The position numbers were made by a program, and so were the translations under genes. Under the pieces are notes generated by a model. It saw only the letters and a list, made by a program, of their open reading frames with translations. It had not been told where the DNA came from and ran no database searches. Below are positions 14,362-25,511 of a stretch of DNA of 64,000 bases, in pieces (within the stretch, counting starts at the first letter, position 1; every line of letters begins with the position of its first letter). Source of the DNA: Diphasiastrum complanatum (lineage: Eukaryota; Streptophyta; Lycopodiopsida; Lycopodiales; Lycopodiaceae); NCBI GenBank assembly GCA_029204225.1, contig MU831972.1, forward strand, positions 1-64,000. Reading direction: 5' to 3'.

Positions 14362-17300
14362 TCACTCTTTTACAAAGTGCGGAGATAGGAGCTTTGTCAT
14401 ACTGAAGCCTACAAAATTGTCACATTCAAACAACTCTTGCAGCTTATTGTCGCATATTATCCTCTTTTTGTCAGCAGGATCCTGAATGTTGTAAAATCAA
14501 TGGTAAGCAGCAGCAAAATGCACTACTTATATCAGGTCTTTCATTTTCACTTGTAGAGGCATTCTCATTATAAAGGCGGGCAAATCATGCCCCTAGATTG
14601 CAAATTTATTAATATCCCCGCTTCCACAACAAAAAAAAAAGTACGTTGTCAATATGTGCTGCGTGCTCTTACAAATACATGAACCATCTTGAATGCATAT
14701 ATCTGAGTGCTTAGATTTGCTCACAAGTGACCATAAAACTTTACCGTGCTTTTTCCAACAACGATCAACATACATAAATAGCTGAAAAATAATATTTTGA
14801 CATGTTCACCAACTCCAACTGCTCAAGTATTACAATGAATCACTTGAGAGCAACATCTGATGAATTTGTTGATTTCAAAAACTATGAAAGACTTATCAGC
14901 AAAAGTTAGAGAAAAACATATCAACGTCATGTCCAGGAAAGTACCCGAAATAACGAAGAAGGCATGAAATCTTTAACCTGATTGATTCCACCCTCAGAGA
15001 ATTATATCATCAACTCCATCAGTGCATGTCACATGCACAAACATATGTCCACATTAGCTTTCATACATTTGTACAAAGACCAGCATGCTGAGTTTCTGTC
15101 ACTACTCTGGGGGGTAAACGGCAGATTCAGTCATGATGAAAGCTCGGACTAAAGAGAAAAGGAAAGGCATCTTGTTAGCAACTGAATACTATCCCTTCTT
15201 AATGATCCTTGCGAGAAAGCTTAAAAGAGGCTAGGACATACCAACTATAGGAAAATTTGAGATGCAAATATGCAACATGTGTTATGGTGACATGGAACAA
15301 TAACAAGATGTACAAACAGGAATAATACTGAACAAGAATTAAATGTCTTAGACAAGCTTTATTGATAAATGAAAGTACATATACGGCATGTCCTACCTAG
15401 TTGGACTTTCTCACAGCTGATGTAGATGCCAAGCTCCCTTAAACCACCATGCAATTAGCTCAGTCACACCTGTTCTTTTTTGGGGTGGGTGGTAGCAGAT
15501 AGTGGATAGATTTTTCCCCCACCTCCTTACTACCTGGGTCAATAGAAGGTCCATTCTCTTTATTGGGCCCAAGGAGGTCTGCAACTGAACTATCTAGCTT
15601 GCCCCCGTAGGTTACAAGTAATGATAAGATCATCTGATTTTGTCATGTACATAGATGATCTCAATGCTAAATATTACAAACGTTTACATATCATTGAGCC
15701 ATAAGGAGTAGACATTGGTCTTTGTAAGGACCAATTTTATGTTACTTTTAGCAAATCTCAAAATCAGATTTCTCCCTTAGCAGTGCTTTCGCAAATATGT
15801 GAGAAAGTCGATTATCTGTATCATGACACGGCAGCTCAAGTTCTCCACTCTAGAGCTTCTCAGGTATAAAAAGTTGATCCAACTTAATATGCTTCAGCCT
15901 TGGCGTTGAACAAAGAATTCTTCACAAGCTTGTATGTAGCTCTGGTTGTTGCAATATTTCAACTGTGTACATTCTTTTGTAAAAAAACAAGGACAAAGTT
16001 GAGCAAAATGTTTGGAATTTTAGATTCTGGCGCACATTCTATATTTTGCAGGTCCATGAGCATATGGTTTACTTTGGCTTTATAGGAGTGAAGGCTTTTT
16101 TCCAGTGCTTTACTTTCAACTGCTTTCATTGGACTCATCTTCATTGAACAGAGTCTTGTACTTACAAATTCAGCTCCCTCATCATACTCCATTCACTTTC
16201 CATTATTGTACTCTTTCTTATCCAACAGCTCCATTTTGTTGAGGTGTGTCACTGTGTTGTGTGTGGCAGATCTTCTTTATACATCTAACTGTGTAAGGGA
16301 AGTATCTCATAAATAAAGTAAGGTGTGGCGAATTGTCTGCGTATACTATTTTACGGAAGTTCATAAACTCATCCAAAATATATATTCACCACCTTTGTCA
16401 CATCTTCATCCCTCATCTTATTCTTTGTTTGAAGTTCTATCGAGGCCTTGTACTTTTGGGCTTTTGTCTTTCGTTTCATGAAATAACTAGAAATGTCATC
16501 AAGTACATGTTTCCCCTAGAGACATAATTTGAGTATGGCCAAACAACTCAAAGTGTACCAGCTCCAATTTCAATCCATACACCCCACCTTTGAAAAATTT
16601 ATGCCTATGGTGTTCTCCTGCCATATACGCTTCAGACACTTCAAGACTGAATTTCCATACAGGGAAGCTGATGGTTTTTTAACATCAGCAAACCTTCGTT
16701 GGTAGTTCAAGTGCCCATGGCACTCGAGCAAAAGTTTTGCCTGCAACTTCATAGCTGGATGCTGTGCATGTTCTTTTAAGTGGTGACATGCAATCTGTAC
16801 AAATTAACCTCCACTTAATGACTTGATCTACTTTGAAATTGTTAGTCACTTCTTTGACCATACATTTAGTTTCATTGAACTCAACTTTCAATTTTTGTTT
16901 TGTAGTGACCCCAATAAAAAGGAGACGCTTTGGCAAGCCAACAACATATAAAACATCCTTTCACGTTCATCAAAGTTATAAAACACTAGTGATTCTGTCA
17001 AAAAATTCTAGACTACCTTTTATCAAATAATTTTGTCTTTTGACACTATAAGGCAAAATGGTCAAACTTACCACAATAATTACCATTACCTTGACACTTG
17101 GGAGTGGTCAAGGATGTGTTGTTGCTATTGTTAGGATGATTAATGATTTCCAGTTTGGATGATTGTTGCTCCACCTCCTTTGCAGGTCTTGTGCTCATGC
17201 TGCTCCCCTTGCCTTGTTGGCCATCTCCTCTCCAAAAAAATTGACGGCATTGCTCCGTCTTGGTTCCACTATATCTGATGTACTCGTTCGTCTTATACGC

Positions 17301-20300
17301 CTTTTGGCATGGAAAAGACGTTAATAAAGCTTCTTCTTCTTCTCCTTTGAGATTGCTTGCCTTTTGATGTAAAAGCCTGCTCTAGATAATCTTTTAATGC
17401 TAGGAAGGTCATAAACTATGCTCACTTCATGTAGTAATTGGCCATTGAGCGGCTTGAGATTACATCGTCCCTCTCATACAACCAAAGGCATAAGAAAGAC
17501 TCGATATGCTAACCATAGTTGCAGCGCGATTCCCGAATCGCGATTCCGATTCGCGATTTTCCCAGAATCGATTTTTTTTTTTTTTTTGAAATTTTTTTAG
17601 GCAATATGGGTATCAGATGAAAGCTCTGATCGAGGGGATTATGATTGTGTAGTTTGCTGACTGTTTCGGGTGCGAAACACCAAAAAGTGTGTTTTCACTC
17701 GGGGAGTTGGAAGGCCAAATCATGAAGAGGCCTTACCAACCCCCCAAACCCCCACCAGGGGGCTACCGCCCCCCGAACCCCCTGTTTCTCGGGGGGCTTC
17801 TGCCCCCCGAACCCCCCGTTTCCCGGGGGGCTACTGTCCCCCGAACCCCCTAGAGCTTCTTGCTATATAGACATTGTAGATAAAAATGCCACCGCCCCCC
17901 TGTAGATAAAAATGGGGTCCAAATGCGCGCCGAGAAGGGCCCAATATTTATGCCCTCAACTGTATGTACATTGCACTCACATCTCCAGTGAACCAATTGC
18001 GAAAGTGATCATCATCCATACAGTTGATAGTCCAAACTATAGCATTAACATTTACTGAAAACCAGAGCAAATGACAACCGGATAGCTACTGAAAATAAGA
18101 TCTGTTTGTGCCTCATCTACTGCACTTCTGAGAGGCAAAACGGTGGTTTGACCATTGATCCCCTAAAAAAATTTCAGCAATAAGCTATTTTTCCAAAAGA
18201 ATTTTTTTTTTTTTTTTTTTTTTTTGCGATTCTGGGTCGCGAATCGCGAATCGCGAATCGCGATTCGCAGAATCGCGACCCGCGAATCGCAGACCCAGCG
18301 AATCGAGATTCGCTGCAACTATGATGCTAACTACGAGCCATTAAGCACTGCTCACACAAAGTTAACATCAAGGATTTACTCACCTGCATCTTTGATTGAT
18401 GTTGGACATCCTTACCTTTTGCCAAACAATCAGTTATGGATTCTCCAGCCTCCATACTTAGATGCATCAACCTAGGTACATTAGCAGCTTCGAAAATAGA
18501 TTTTTATGTCCCACAAATTTTTGGGTCCCTTTTATCTTCGACCAACATTTTAGTTCTCTCTCACTTACAAGTCTCGTCTCATCGCCAATAAGAATTGCAT
18601 CTTGAAATTCCATATTTTTTAGTATGAGCCATCACTCTCCACTATGTAAGTTGCAACAAATTGCTTCCAAATATCTCAAGCAAAACTAAGTGTATCTGGC
18701 ACCGATGGTTTGGAACTTGGTTATACATACAGTTCAAAACAATGTTAGCACGCCAATTACACATCAAGAAATGTGAAAGTTAGAAGGTACTATGCTTGGA
18801 ACCTGCAGCAAAAGTACCTGTAACTGACGTTCCTTTATGTACTCCCATAGCCTCTTTACCACCTCTGCACGTGACACCTGATTTTCGCCTGTTCCAAAAA
18901 ACTTTTGGAGTGCGTCTGAAATGGGATGGGGTGCAAGAAATGCCGAGTTTTTCCCTTTGCCACCCTCCTCCTTTTCTGTCTTTTGTTTTTTGGGCTTTGG
19001 TTCAGCGTCCTTTTCCCCTATAGATGACAAAGTATGATTAAAACATGTAAAGACCAGTAATTATACTCACAAAAATGACAAGAAGGTCCAACTAAGCCCA
19101 TATATGTAGTTTGAGTTGATTGGCTGTCTCGCCTTCAGCACTATGAATTGACCAAATGTGCTTTGACAAAAGCTTGTTCATTTTGAACATGTCAGTTGAA
19201 TCAGTCCCAAACAGAGTGCGCAATGCATCATTGCAAATAATCCTCCGTTTGTTTTCTGGGTCTTGCAAGTTGTGTTTGCGGATGTAGACCCAGAGTTGTT
19301 TGACCACCTATGCACAATCACAATAACTGAAATGGAATCTTAAAAGTTCTTAAAGAGCTGTAAACATCAGACTTAGCAATATTTTAGCAATGTATGATAA
19401 TAATTTAGATAAATTTACCTGAGTTCTTGGCAGTATAGGTTCACCAATAATAGCCTGTAGCTCTGGGGACAATTGACAGCCCTTATTTAAGCCACCTCTT
19501 CTCTTCTTTTTCTCAGTTGAAGAACTGGAACACCAATAAATAAATTCAGCATGATGTACTCCACCTAATAGTAGTCGATTACATAAATGGCTCAAAAGAA
19601 GAAAGAAATGCTAAAAAAAATTGTAAACCAGCGTAAAAACAAACTGGTTGAATGACAATCGCTATTGAATGCCAATCGAAAATTTTACAGCCGCATAGGA
19701 CAAGATCAAGAAGATGAAATTCTGACAGTGTAGAAGACTTTTAGGCCACTACACCCATAGGCATTTGGGTAAATATATAAAGAGCTACCTCATTGTGACA
19801 ATAATCGGTGCAACTCAAAGCCTGAAGATATTTCCATGTTCACAAGAGATAAATTTTCGTCAAAGATCAATAGCAGCCTCTTGCCGCAAAAAAGAATATA
19901 GTATGAAAGTTAAACAATTTGACTAAGAATTTGTAATTGAGAATCTTAACACAAAATTCTATCACACAAACAATAAAAAAATGAAATTCCATAAGAAATG
20001 ATACAGAGACTATTTTTATTCCAAATACAGCAACCAATGTGAGCATGAGTCACAAAATTATCCGAGTATGACTTATATGAGGACTAAAACTTTTTTCAAC
20101 AAAACTGCACGTGTAATCATCATATAATTTATAATGCCATGAACAAGTTTTTATCACACGCACTACTTGTAGCTATAGTTGGCTTCATCTTCTCTCCAAT
20201 AGCAATTTAAAACATGTCTGATACGACAAGGCATTCACTTGTATGCAGAAAGATAGTAAAGATATGACTTGCGACATCATAAGTATAAAAAGTTCGAGCT

Positions 20301-21340
20301 TCAACTGTCGTCAGATTTTACTTTGAATCGCTTTCTATTATTAGCCTTATAATAGACAACACTATCATGCTGGATAATTTTAAGGTCATGTGATTTTTCT
20401 AATGCTTTGAAGAGCAAGTGGAAGTTGATATGATTGAAATTGCTTTCACAGAAAGTAATAATAAGTCATATAAAATACAAAATGCAGAATAGTCAGTTCC
20501 AGAAACAGTGCATTCCAATTTCCAAACAATCGTAATTTACAGCATTGAGCCAGTCAATAACGGTCTTGTGATTCATGCTTCCTCTAGGTCTGGAGTTCCC
20601 TTCCACTAATGTGCACATGGGGCTACAAGATTTGAAAAAATATAGCATGGACCTACTTCAACTATGTATGTGATGTCCCTGTTGAGCCTAGACATCAGAA
20701 TCTGATGTACTTTTACAGAAGCAATAGTAGGTAACTTGTAGGAAAAACACAGGGCAATGATGACTTGCATCATTGATGGCTGATTCAGACATACTTTTGC
20801 AATTTGTTATCAGAGCTGTAACTGGAGTCGTTTAGCATCTAAAAGTAGCTAATTTTTGTTCCACAATCGTTACAAAACAGCGCAGGGCAAAAGCCTAGCC
20901 CCTATCAGCTTAAGATCCAATCACTGCATTGAAACAAAGAGAATCTGCCCTGACGTAGTATTTGAACAAGAAGTGACATCACATAGTAGGTTCATAGCGT
21001 ACCTCTCCTCTATGGCTAACTCAATATTTTCCCTAAACTGCTCCAATTCAGTATCGTGCTGTTCTGCTCCTTCATCTTCTTGCAGATACTCGCCATTGTG
21101 TTCTGCCTCATCGACATCTGCAGCACCAGGGCCTCCAAACCCCCTAAAATTACCGCCATTTTCTTGCTGCTCCTGAAGGTAATAATCCACCTGCTGGCGA
21201 ATGAAGGCCTTTCTGTCTGAAAGGTCCACATTAAGGCGCTGCTCCAGCTGCTCGCGAATGAGAGCTACTGTGGTGTTAGTGAGGTCAGCGTTCTTCAACA
21301 CCACTACAAGGTGCCTGATGAGCTCTTCATCTGTCACCAT
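14362..21340 (-). CDS. SWIB/MDM2-domain protein with N-terminal DEK_C domain (five coding exons, 309 aa)
   Basis: Coding exons on the minus strand are 21340-21003, 19524-19419, 19307-19142, 19017-18818 and 14481-14362. All junctions are GT-AG, phases agree, and the sum is 930 nt. The protein starts MVTDEELIRHLVVVLKNADL. Residues 1-55 match a DEK C-terminal type helical domain (ATVALIREQLE-like, then the motif DLSDRKAFIRQQVD). An acidic linker and a KKKRRGG basic patch follow. SWIB domain 1 is about 125-200 (LSPELQAIIG, QLWVYIRKHNLQDPENKRRI, FKMNKLLSKHIW). A Lys/Glu-rich linker leads to SWIB domain 2 at about 229-308 (RLWEYIKERQLQ joined to DPADKKRIICDNKLQELF, MTKLLSPHF). This order is known from plant nuclear SWIB proteins related to yeast Uaf30 and BAF60; a role in chromatin or transcription is inferred from the family. 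The last intron is 4,336 bp, splits SWIB 2, and carries copia and hAT insertions. Confidence 0.92.
17506..18331. mobile_element. Non-autonomous hAT-type element (810 bp) with 8-bp target duplication
   Basis: The termini are inverted copies of CATAGTTGCAGCG (17514-17526 and, as CGCTGCAACTATG, 18311-18323). They are flanked on both sides by the identical octamer ATGCTAAC (17506-17513 and 18324-18331). An 8-bp duplication plus short C-starting terminal repeats is the hallmark of the hAT superfamily. Both subterminal regions are packed with GATTCGCG-type units (about 17520-17570 and 18230-18310), likely transposase-binding iterons, and each is followed inward by a poly(T) or poly(A)-like run. The interior has no transposase and contains GC-rich direct repeats. 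It disrupts the older copia relic, so it inserted later. Confidence 0.88.
17737..17855. repeat. C/G-run direct repeats inside the hAT element
   Basis: About 32-bp units containing CCCCCGAACCCCC followed by CGGGGGGCT are repeated three to four times. Runs of five or six C alternate with runs of five or six G, so each unit can fold into a hairpin and both strands have G-rich tracts. An open frame through the units (PPEPPVSRGA-like) is a by-product of base composition. Confidence 0.85.
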
Positions 21341-22083
21341 TTGCTCTGCAAGATCACAGGCTCAAAGATCTGCTAGCTGGATATCTGCAAAAGCAAACCC
21401 AAGTCACATCCAATTCAGCATACAATACTGGAAGATAAGGTCACTAAAAAGGTCTAGGGTAGTTATCTATACAAACCCTTTTTCAACTACAAAAGGCTGA
21501 TCTCTGCACATCCTTTCAAAAATGTCTGGCTTTGTCTAAGCAATGATGACCCACATCAGTATTTGAGTTCATAACCCCTTACTTGAAACACAGATCACAG
21601 CATAGTGGAAAACCAAAAATCCCCATTTTTGAAGAGAGCAGTATGTAAATTACTAGACAAAAATTCAATGGATAAGGAGGCTGAAGTATGATCTCGGAAA
21701 ACATACCAAACAATAAGGATTGAAGGCAAAAAACATACAAGTGAAAGAACAACTTCTGCTGAAAGGATCAAAAGAGAGTCCGGAATATCAGAAGCAGGGA
21801 ACTTACCATGGATGGTGGTGATGCCGATGATGAGAGTAACAGCAGCAGCAGACGCTGGATCAGCAAAAAGAATCAGATGTTTCATGCAAAAAGACATTAC
21901 ACAAAGTGAAGAATGGAGAGTCAAAAGTAGAAAAGGGAATGAAGAACGAAGAACGAAGATGAAGGGTGGGTAGGCTCGTATGATCTTTCTTCACGATGAC
22001 GGCCAGATGAGACAAGGAAAAAGTTGTTTTTTGCCCTTTACTCTTTCTCCCTTGCAACCAGCATGTATACAGTTTATAAATTA
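21341..22083 (-). promoter_or_regulatory. Putative 5' UTR with intron and promoter of the SWIB gene
   Basis: Upstream of the ATG at 21340 on the minus strand, a strong donor GTAAGT (exon end 21807) and an acceptor TTTTGCAG (exon resumes at 21384) define a likely 422-bp intron in the 5' UTR. Joining these exons creates a five-codon upstream frame, MISS then stop, whose ATG is the last codon before the donor. A TATA-like TTTATAAA lies at 22073-22080. This is inferred from splice consensus and spacing only. Confidence 0.4.
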
Positions 22084-22980
22084 TCATCTATTTTTAGCTT
22101 TGTTGGATACCCATAAATATTGTGATGATTTGTTTAAAAAAAAAATGAGGTGTCTTTTTTTCTCTTTAGTGAGTTTGAGCATTAAAATGAGTTTTGTTTA
22201 AATTTTGTTAAATAAATTTTAATTACAATCATTGTTTTTTTAATTTTTAACTCTCTCTTGAATGTTGTCATTTGAAGGGCCAAATTTGAGTTGATTTGTT
22301 GACGATTGTTGTGAGAATACGAGTTCTTATCTTGCAATTATTAACAAGGGTATAGAAGGTCCTTGAATTTTGTTCTGATACCCTACAATTATCGAGAAGC
22401 ATATGTATATTATGAAACATCAATTGTCAAATCCTTATTACTCACCACTATTAGAATTAACCAATGGATCTTAGAATGCTCAATACCACCCGAGATTAAT
22501 ATTTGAAAAGGTAAAAAGAAAAATTAAGTATACTATTAATATTCATATGTACCTATGAAATGGATGTCAAGCTATCAATCTAACTTAAATTGATATTCAA
22601 AGAAGAAAGGGTGGTCTAAGGATTGGCTATAGAGATAGGACCATACAGTTGGTGAAATATTTTGAAAGTATTTTAGTTACAGTTTGGATATTTTGAGACA
22701 ATGTATGAGATTTCATTACACTTGCAAGTTTAAAATATTTTGCATGCTGAATTCTTTTCGCAAATATATTGATAACTGACTACCAGTCTAGGTGAAAAAA
22801 ATGTGATTTGGTCTAATTTATTTTATTTAATCTATCACAAATATAGTTTGTCGAATCGATGTTGTTTTTGGCTATTCCATAAGAATACTACCACTATTTG
22901 ATGTTACAAATCGTTGCATAAAAATGGAAACCACATAACTAAAAAATTCTAAAAGAAAAAGACAAGGAAGATTAGTGTTG
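22084..22980. other. AT-rich intergenic DNA without a recognisable gene
   Basis: No coding similarity, no repeat boundary and no structured element was recognised. Confidence 0.4.
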
Positions 22981-22989
22981 CATAATTGA

Positions 22990-23280
22990 GAAGAAAAGGC
23001 ATATGAATTTTATTTCATCACCGTAGCCAAGGGAGCTATGTTCACTAGGCCTCGTGTGCTAAAGCGAGTTAGACTTTGGGAAATCAATGAACGTCAAGTG
23101 CTTATATTGTGGCAAGATTGGCCATTTCCTAAACAAATGTAACCAAAGAAGTTAGATATGGAGATAAAATAGAGTGCAAAGAGGACAAGTAGAAACTGGA
23201 GGAAGCATATTTTGCAGGTGAAATCAGCCTCACGAAGTCACCATATAGTTTGCTACATGGATCATCTATGGATTTTGCGG

Positions 23281-23282
<2 letters not shown>
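22990..23282 (+). pseudogene. Copia gag zinc-knuckle remnant
   Basis: At 23099-23140 the plus strand encodes CLYCGKIGHFLNKC, an exact CX2CX4HX4C knuckle, preceded by a short basic stretch. A further partial frame continues to the (AT)n tract. Nothing else of this element is recognisable. Confidence 0.7.

Positions 23283-23338
<56 letters not shown>
23283..23338. repeat. (AT)28 microsatellite
   Basis: An uninterrupted AT dinucleotide array; perfectly self-complementary and able to extrude as a cruciform. Confidence 0.97.
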
Positions 23339-23340
<2 letters not shown>

Positions 23341-23547
23341 TAGAACCACTTGCTACATAGATGAACCACTTTGAAGGTAAAGAATGGAAGTTCCACCATT
23401 CAATCAAGTTCTTTTCTATTCTTGAATGTTATACACTTTGAGGTTCTTTATATTTATATATGGATGTGTGCTCAAGAGGGTGTAAGAGATTTGAAATTCA
23501 TTCCTGAGCAATATAGTGTCTATCTAAGGTCACCAATTATGTTCATC

Positions 23548-23998
23548 ATTATTGTGAGAAATTGGCAAAAATCTAGCTTGGTATTTTTATGAAAGAAGTT
23601 TGTAAGTGAATCTCACATGTGTGGAGGATATTCCCACGTGTGGAGAATTGTGAATGAAGTTAAAAATGTTAGATATAAGGGTCTCATGTTTTTTGTATCA
23701 AGCATCTAGGTGTAGGATGTTGATAGGGTCAAATTTGGCATAGATGGCAAATTATCCATTTCAATTGTAATGCCACTATTGAGTCAAAATAGAGTAGGAT
23801 GCCAAACTCGAGCCAATTAGAGTGTAGACAAGTGTAATGCTTTTGTTTGATGAAGTTTAAGAGGTCCAATAGGATTTAGAGGTGGAACCATGAGTGGTCC
23901 AATAGAATTTGAGATATGCTTGAAAATGGTCCAATAGAATTTAGAGGTGAATGGATCAATGGTCCAATAGGATTAAGAGGTGGCAAAAGTGTGGTCCA
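23548..23998 (+). mobile_element. Element E 5' LTR, first part (interrupted by element D), with target duplication ATTAT
   Basis: The LTR starts TGTGAGAAATTGG at 23553, preceded by ATTAT (23548-23552). It continues to 23998, where element D begins, and resumes at 42731-43110 (ending AAATCAACA). Together, less the duplicated GTCCA, it is 821 bp, the same length as the inverted E LTR at 38764-39584, which confirms the split. Repeated GGTCCAATAG words occur near its 3' part. Confidence 0.88.
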
Positions 23999-24250
23999 AG
24001 TTAAAATAACAATGATCAACTTATATAGTGCTTTCTTATTTCGACGGCACTACGTGTGCTTAGTTCTAGAATTATTGGGTCGTCTTTCTTTTACGAGCCC
24101 TTTGAGTGCTTTTAAGCAACTTTATCTTTGCGCTTACTGATCAGTTGAATATACAGTTTGAGGTGAGCTATTCGGTTGTCTTGTCTTGTTGCACTTGATG
24201 TTGTGCTGAGGTGATTGATTTGGTCGGGTGTCTAAACTGTTTTCTTAACG
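23999..24250 (+). mobile_element. Element D 5' LTR (252 bp)
   Basis: It begins AGTTAAAATA and ends CTTAACG, directly followed by the primer binding site TGGTATCAGAGC (24251-24262). A partner copy lies at 42479-42730. By hand count they differ at about 17 of 252 positions, mostly transitions. D is flanked by GTCCA at 23994-23998 and 42731-42735, a 5-bp target duplication inside the E LTR. Confidence 0.88.
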
Positions 24251-24262
24251 TGGTATCAGAGC

Positions 24263-25511
24263 CCTTTGGTGGCTAGAATCACTGGACAAGAACAGAGAGC
24301 TGCAAATTCACAACGGTTTGTTGGCTAGGAAGCACAAAACCGAGTCTGTGGAGATTCGTGGAATAGTTCGAAACTGTAAGAAGATTCAGAGCAGGGGATT
24401 GTCGGCTGAAACGAGAAGCTAAACGGAAGCATAGAACTCCGTAGAAAGGTTGCCTACTGTGGATTCAATTTGAAGCCAATTGAAGAGTTTGAAGCAGGTG
24501 ATGGCTGACTGCATGGCGACCTAAGTGCAGTAGAAGGCTGCAAAAAGTGGCTCAGAGAAAACCTAAGCATAGCTCAAGAAGTCTTTCTTCTTTCATGGCT
24601 GGGATTTCAGAAGGAAAAATTGAAGATCTTTCTCCATTTACAAGGTCTTTCAGTGTTGTAAAAGCTTGAAGAGAGGCATTTTAGCAGGAGTGATCAAGCT
24701 ATAGACAGCCGCTAACTGCCATGGAGAGCTGGAGGAAAGCTTGAAAAGTTGGACGTGTTTTTTTTCCAAAACCCTTTGTCAGCTCCATAGCCGTGGAGAG
24801 AGGAGAGGTCACGTGGAGAGAGGAGAGGTCACATGGAGGCTCACGTGTGGTGAATCGGAGAGAAGCCGTAGTGCGTGGAGGTGTTTAGCATTTGGAAGAG
24901 CTACCTTCGAGACTGTTAGCAACCATCAGATAAGCCTCCAATAAAATCAATGGCCAAGATGGAGTTCTCAGGGAGAAATGTGGGCCACAGGATGGAGGAT
25001 CACCCTTAGATAGGCTTTGAAAGGGTTCTGAAGAATTGAAGGGCAAAGGCACCCTTCTTTTCATTAAAATTTTCTAAGTGAAAAATTGTTGGGTCCCAAG
25101 TTTTTTGAAAGGTGAACTTTCTTCACACTGAAGAAACAGTTTAAAAACCCAAATTGCCCTTATTTTCACCTCCTTTAGCCTATTTTGGCCAAACGAAAGG
25201 CTATAGCCTCCAAACGAAGGACACCCTGACTGTACCTACAAGTACGGTACACCAAAATAGATTGATTGCCATGAAGAAAGTGTTCAAAGTGCGCCAGAAG
25301 TGATTTCACCATTCCATTAAGCAGGGAGCCAGGAGTTGGTGACGAGAAGCATTTCGGAAAGCAACGCCAGTTTGGCTTCCAATTTGGTGAAAGAGCGGCG
25401 GGTGGCCTAGTAAGCCAAAAATTGCATGTCATTATTTTTTATTTCTGACATCACGGTTGGCTTCGGCATACACTTTATAGCCTACAGGTGGAGTTTCAAG
25501 CAATTTGGAAA
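24263..25511 (+). other. Element D untranslated leader
   Basis: Between primer binding site and gag ATG (25512) lie about 1.25 kb without coding similarity. A short direct repeat GTGGAGAGAGGAGAGGTCAC occurs twice around 24793-24833. Confidence 0.6.

Larger units (their letters stand above)
15750..18700 (-). pseudogene. Decayed minus-strand copia element inside the SWIB last intron
   Basis: Read on the minus strand, gag words (LKPLNGQLLHEVSIVYDLPS near 17480-17380) precede a zinc-knuckle relic (CQGNGNYCGKFDHFAL near 17100-17050). The protease and pre-integrase words follow (DVLYVVGLPKRLLFIG, KQKLKVEFNETKCMVKE, 16960-16840), then ELVHFELFGHTQIMSLG, an integrase start, near 16570-16510. The RNase H tail (KHIKLDQLF, LSHIFAKALLREK) is at about 15890-15770. 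Frames are heavily broken. The RT is not recognisable. The element is interrupted by the hAT insertion at 17514-18323; sequence resumes at 18332. LTR boundaries were not found. Confidence 0.75.

Noticed and set aside
17737-17855. Regular 32-bp repeats resembling a CRISPR array
   Set aside because: No unique spacers, strong C/G runs, eukaryotic context and position inside a hAT element.
17670-17870. Pro-rich frame on the plus strand inside the hAT element
   Set aside because: It is produced by C/G-run repeats of a non-autonomous transposon; no start context or homologue.
21595-21924. 109-codon minus-strand frame upstream of the SWIB start codon, as an alternative N-terminus
   Set aside because: The strong donor at 21806 cuts it, and the DEK_C domain already has a proper ATG at 21340; better read as 5' UTR.
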